Below are positions 60,997-64,000 of a DNA stretch of 64,000 nt, piece by piece; positions within the stretch are counted from its first letter, which is position 1, and each line of letters begins with the position of its first letter. This DNA comes from CAZMGT01 sp964565895 (GTDB lineage Bacteria; Armatimonadota; Zipacnadia; UBA1398; CAZMGT01). The stretch covers positions 1 through 64,000 of the forward strand of contig CAZMGT010000008.1 of NCBI GenBank assembly GCA_964565895.1. Reading direction: 5' to 3'. The translations under genes and the position numbers were made by a program. The notes under the pieces are model-generated. The model worked only from the letters and a program-made list of their open reading frames with translations. It did not search any database and was not told the origin of the DNA.

Positions 60997-62124
60997 CTAG
61001 CGCTCCTCCTCCGCGGGAGCGAGCTGGGCCTCGCCCAGTTGCTCCGGCTCGCCTTCCTCCACGGTGCCCTCCCCTCCCCCAGCGGGAAGGAGCGGCGAGG
61101 CGAGCCAGAAGATGGCCCCGATCGCGGGCAGGACCACGCGCGAGATAAACCCGTTTACCACGGCGAAGCCGATCGGCGCGGAGCGGCCATAGCCCAGGCG
61201 ATCGGAGAGCATGAAAATGGTGAACTCGTTCGTTCCCACGCCGGCGAAGGAAATGGGCAGAACGCGCGCGGCCACGGCGCCCACGGCGGCGCACTGCCAG
61301 AACGTGAGGTAGGGCATGTTTGAGCCCAGGGTGCGAAAGATGAGGAACCCGATGAGCACGGCGAGGAAGTAGTTGGCGATGAGCGGGGGGATGGTTAGGG
61401 CAAGGCGCGACCAGCGCAGGTTGCCCAGGGCGCAGTGGAACTCCGCGAGCTGGCGCTCGGCGCCCTCGCCGCGGCGGCGGATGTAGGGGATGCGCTGAAG
61501 CGCGGCGAGCGCCCGCTGATGAAACCGGCGGGAGACGGTGAGCGCGAGGAGGATAAATGTGGGCAAGGAGCCCAGCGCCGCAGCCACGGCGATCCAGGCG
61601 ACGACCGAGGGCGGGATGTTGGCGATTGGGGTAAGCAAGAACAGAGCGACGATGCACCCCAGGGTTTGCGTAAGCCAGCCCACGAACTTCGTCGTTACCT
61701 CCCACACCATAAACCCGCATAGGGCGAAGCCGAACGAGACGTTTAGGTCGCGCGCGGCATAGGCGACGAGGATGTATTTGCCCACGCGCGCCGGGGTAAT
61801 GCGCGCGAGGTAGTTGCTGGCCATCATCGCGCGGAACGCTTTGGCGAGGGAGTAACGGGCGCCTGTTTGGCCCATGATAAACGCCCAGGCCCAGCTCTCC
61901 ACGGCGTAGGTGAGGCAATAGATCGCCGTGACGGCAAGCAGCCAGCCCAAGTTGTGCAGCTTAAGCATGGGGCGGAGGTCGACCCACTCAAGCCGGGTAA
62001 ACGTCCAGGCTAAGATGGCCAGGAAGGCGATGTTGAGCAACAGGTAATAGCGGCGCCAGTTGCGCCGAGGGCGCGGGGGCGGTTGCTTCGCTTGGGCTTC
62101 GCGCTGGGCGCTTTCTTCGGCCAT
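60997..62124 (-). CDS. Lysylphosphatidylglycerol synthase TM-region/UPF0104-like membrane protein
   Basis: The 375-residue protein has eight or so membrane helices with the family segments GWLLAVTAIYCLTYAVESWAW, YLARITPARVGKYILVAY and ARVLPISFAGVGTNEFTIF. The family includes flippases and putative glycosyl-lipid transport proteins related to the MprF N-terminal part. The C-terminal 30 residues are acidic and soluble. It follows the DUF4962-like gene by 10 bases, suggesting co-transcription, and precedes the APC-Usp gene. Confidence 0.8.
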   Translation of the reverse strand: MAEESAQREAQAKQPPPRPRRNWRRYYLLLNIAFLAILAWTFTRLEWVDLRPMLKLHNLGWLLAVTAIYCLTYAVESWAWAFIMGQTGARYSLAKAFRAMMASNYLARITPARVGKYILVAYAARDLNVSFGFALCGFMVWEVTTKFVGWLTQTLGCIVALFLLTPIANIPPSVVAWIAVAAALGSLPTFILLALTVSRRFHQRALAALQRIPYIRRRGEGAERQLAEFHCALGNLRWSRLALTIPPLIANYFLAVLIGFLIFRTLGSNMPYLTFWQCAAVGAVAARVLPISFAGVGTNEFTIFMLSDRLGYGRSAPIGFAVVNGFISRVVLPAIGAIFWLASPLLPAGGGEGTVEEGEPEQLGEAQLAPAEEER

Positions 62125-62134
62125 GGGCTGTCAC

Positions 62135-64000
62135 TTATGCGCCGGTGGACCCCGGGGGCGGGGCGCTGCCCCGGCCGGGCGAGAGGAACGTTGCGCGGAC
62201 CTTGCCCTGGGCGTCAATGAGCGTTGCCGCGACCTCTCCCGGGGCGCCGTCGGCCGCGGGGTTAATGTTCACCTTCGCGCGGCCATTGGCGAGGGGCACG
62301 TCCACCGTATACACCCCGCCGCGCTGGGAGAGCGAAGGCGCTTCGGGCGCGCCCTCGCCCTCGCGGAACACTTGGATTACGGTAACAAAATCTTGCACGG
62401 CGGCGGGCGCGGTCGTCTCCGCGGTGACGTGCCACTGGACGAGGCCGCTTTTCAACGGCGGGGGGTCCATTTTGTTCGACTGAGTGAGCTTGAGCTGCGC
62501 GGGGAGGAGCCACGTGACCTTGGCCAGCGCCGGCGGGTTGCTTGCCACAAGCGAGTTTTCGCCGAGTTGCATTTCGCGCAGCGAGTGCAGGAGCCACTGG
62601 AACGTGGCCGGCTTGGGGGCCTCGAGGCGGTCCCAGATGAGCACCGTGCGCGGCTTGAGGAACAAAATGGCCCGGGTAAACCGCTTAAGCCGCCCCTCAT
62701 ACGCGCGCGTAGCGTCGCCGACTACGTAGTCCACTTCGGGCGAGGTATAGAACTCGGTTATCCGGCCGGTGGCGGCGATGTTGTGCGGGCGCTGGCCGCG
62801 GCCGTCCACAAGGATGGAGTTAACGGACTTCGTCTCCCACATCCAGCGTTTGTGATGGTCGCAGCCGTGGATGACGCGCTCGCCCGTGCGGATAAACAGA
62901 GCCTTGCCGAACGCCTCGAGCAAGAACGAGTTCTGGGCGTCGTAGCCGTGGCTCGTCGTGCCCAGAAGGGGGTCGGACTTAAACAGGATTTGCACGTCGT
63001 TTTCGCGGTTGACCAGGTCGCTGTGCAGGGCGGCGACGCCGGTGCCTGCGAACAGGCGCGAGGAGGGAAGATCGCTGGGCGGCTTGGCCTTCGGCTTGGG
63101 CAGCGAGGCGCGGAGGAAGCCCAAGTAGCCGTCGGCGATCTCGCGCCCGGGCGTCTGCTCGACATACCACTGCCAATAGGGGTTGCCCTTCTGCCGGGCG
63201 AGAATGGCCATGAGCGGCTTAAGGGTTTTGGCGTTGGCGTTATGGCCCATGTCGCCAAACGCCCCGCGCTCTGCCCCTGGGGGAACCTGGTAGAGGGCGA
63301 AATAGCCGGCGTTTTGGAAGTAGGGCAGCTTGTAGCCGTCGATCGCGAAGCACTCGCGAATGATGTCCAGCCACCACGTGACGCGGTTGATGTATGCGCT
63401 CCAATAAAGCGGGCCCTCGTGCCACCCGCCGTCGGCGTCGTTCCACACGGGATAGACGGTATAGAAGACGTCCATGGCGTAGGAGAGCCAGCGGGCGGCG
63501 TCGGGGATCTCGCCGTAGAAGGCAATGCCTACCTCGCCGAGGTAGTGCCAGGCGCGGTTGCGATGGCTGCCGTAGGGGCGCCAGGTGTGGTTTGCCGCGC
63601 GCAGGTGGTCGTAGATGCGCTTGCCGCGCACAGCCATGACCTGGCGGACCTTGGCCCGCTCCTGTTCGGAAAGCACGTCGAAAAGCCAAGTGTAGGCGCG
63701 CGAGGCAAAGTAGGCGAAGGGCATCCCCGCCTCGTCGTTGTAGCGGTAGTCGGTGGCCCCGAGAGGGTCCCAGGAGCAGGCGGCGAGGAGCAGGCGCTTG
63801 CCCTCCTCGGCATATTTGCGGTTGCCCGTGAGGAGGTAGGTAAACGCAAAGCGCGCCGCGCCATCGGTCACGGCGATCGTCCGCACGCGGTTGCCCCACC
63901 AGATCTTGCGCCACTCCATGGTCAGGCGCTTCATTCCCGGGGGATATTTGGGGGGCTCGGAGACGTCCGGCGGGTTCTTTAGCGTCTTCTCGCACCAGGC
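62135..64000 (-). CDS. DUF4962/heparinase II/III-like polysaccharide lyase-type protein, N-terminus cut off by window
   Basis: The open frame continues past the right edge, so the start is missing; 621 residues are visible. The first part is an (alpha/alpha) toroid (TDGAARFAFTYLLTGNRKY, EEGKRLLLAACSWDPLG, SHRNRAWHYLGEVGIAF, WHEGPLYWSAYINRVTWWLD). Then come the beta-sandwich regions of heparinase II/III-like lyases (LLGTTSHGYDAQNSFLLEAFG, GERVIHGCDHHKRWMWETKS, NSILVDGRGQ). His and Tyr residues that act in this fold are plausible (H near SHGYD, DHHKRW) but not proven. It opens a minus-strand set with the flippase-like and APC-Usp genes. Confidence 0.8.
   Translation of the reverse strand, partial: AWCEKTLKNPPDVSEPPKYPPGMKRLTMEWRKIWWGNRVRTIAVTDGAARFAFTYLLTGNRKYAEEGKRLLLAACSWDPLGATDYRYNDEAGMPFAYFASRAYTWLFDVLSEQERAKVRQVMAVRGKRIYDHLRAANHTWRPYGSHRNRAWHYLGEVGIAFYGEIPDAARWLSYAMDVFYTVYPVWNDADGGWHEGPLYWSAYINRVTWWLDIIRECFAIDGYKLPYFQNAGYFALYQVPPGAERGAFGDMGHNANAKTLKPLMAILARQKGNPYWQWYVEQTPGREIADGYLGFLRASLPKPKAKPPSDLPSSRLFAGTGVAALHSDLVNRENDVQILFKSDPLLGTTSHGYDAQNSFLLEAFGKALFIRTGERVIHGCDHHKRWMWETKSVNSILVDGRGQRPHNIAATGRITEFYTSPEVDYVVGDATRAYEGRLKRFTRAILFLKPRTVLIWDRLEAPKPATFQWLLHSLREMQLGENSLVASNPPALAKVTWLLPAQLKLTQSNKMDPPPLKSGLVQWHVTAETTAPAAVQDFVTVIQVFREGEGAPEAPSLSQRGGVYTVDVPLANGRAKVNINPAADGAPGEVAATLIDAQGKVRATFLSPGRGSAPPPGSTGA

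Noticed and set aside
62060..63982. A 640-residue plus-strand open frame
   Set aside because: It is the mirror of the heparinase-like gene, a common effect in GC-rich DNA.

Overview
The window is about 64 kb of GC-rich bacterial chromosome with dense protein-coding genes, short intergenic gaps and no RNA genes, insertion sequences or CRISPR arrays that I can see. The organism is a diderm. It encodes a secretin (PilQ) and a long protein that ends in an outer-membrane beta-barrel with a terminal Phe. It also has a TatA-like protein, several lipoproteins and Tat-type signals. The mix of a complete type IV pilus (T4P) machine, many secreted beta-propeller and beta-helix proteins, FAD-dependent oxidoreductases carrying carbohydrate-binding-like domains, and DUF4091/DUF4962-type enzymes resembles uncultured, polysaccharide-degrading Armatimonadota or a similar lineage. 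That placement is an inference. Three one-base frameshifts in otherwise well-conserved genes suggest an imperfectly polished assembly, though real pseudogenes are possible.

Layout. 1-5.3 kb: the start of a DUF262 protein; a minus-strand set thiS/moaD - thiF/moeB - glnB (glnB frameshifted); an 11-repeat TPR protein; then plus-strand pfkB, tatA and a secreted protein ending at a clear terminator. 5.4-23.4 kb: hpt (plus), then a very long minus-strand T4P block. In transcription order this is ExeA-like ATPase, excisionase-type HTH protein, PilZ protein, pilM, pilN, pilO, pilP-like, pilQ, a terminator and new promoter, pilB, pilT, pilC, a sigma factor fused to a degenerate GGDEF domain, a glycyl-radical-enzyme activase, a secreted protein and a TPR/zinc-ribbon membrane protein. 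23.7-27 kb: three overlapping plus-strand secreted proteins (Pro-rich lipoprotein, Ig-like lipoprotein, NHL propeller). 27-41 kb: DapB-like oxidoreductase, sugar-phosphate-isomerase-like proteins, a glycosidase-like propeller, an MBL-fold hydrolase, an FAD oxidoreductase, a KamA-like radical SAM protein, a Tat lipoprotein of the DUF362 family and PD40 propeller proteins. 41-64 kb: a frameshifted, metal-ligand-poor M24 protein, a peptidase/propeller/beta-barrel fusion, a polysaccharide-utilisation-like set (parallel beta-helix GH, DUF4091 protein, SLC13 and SSS transporters, a second FAD oxidoreductase, TIM-barrel isomerase, propeller), an APC-Usp transporter fusion, a flippase-like membrane protein and a truncated DUF4962/heparinase-like protein.

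Most striking observation: the sigma factor at 8533-9942 carries sigma regions 2-4 followed by a GGDEF domain whose active-site signature has become APGAF, while the allosteric c-di-GMP I-site (RKID) is kept at exactly the expected spacing. It lies directly downstream of pilB-pilT-pilC, and the same cluster holds a PilZ protein with both c-di-GMP motifs intact. This suggests a one-protein c-di-GMP-responsive sigma factor tied to T4P expression. The reading is an inference that needs binding and transcription tests.
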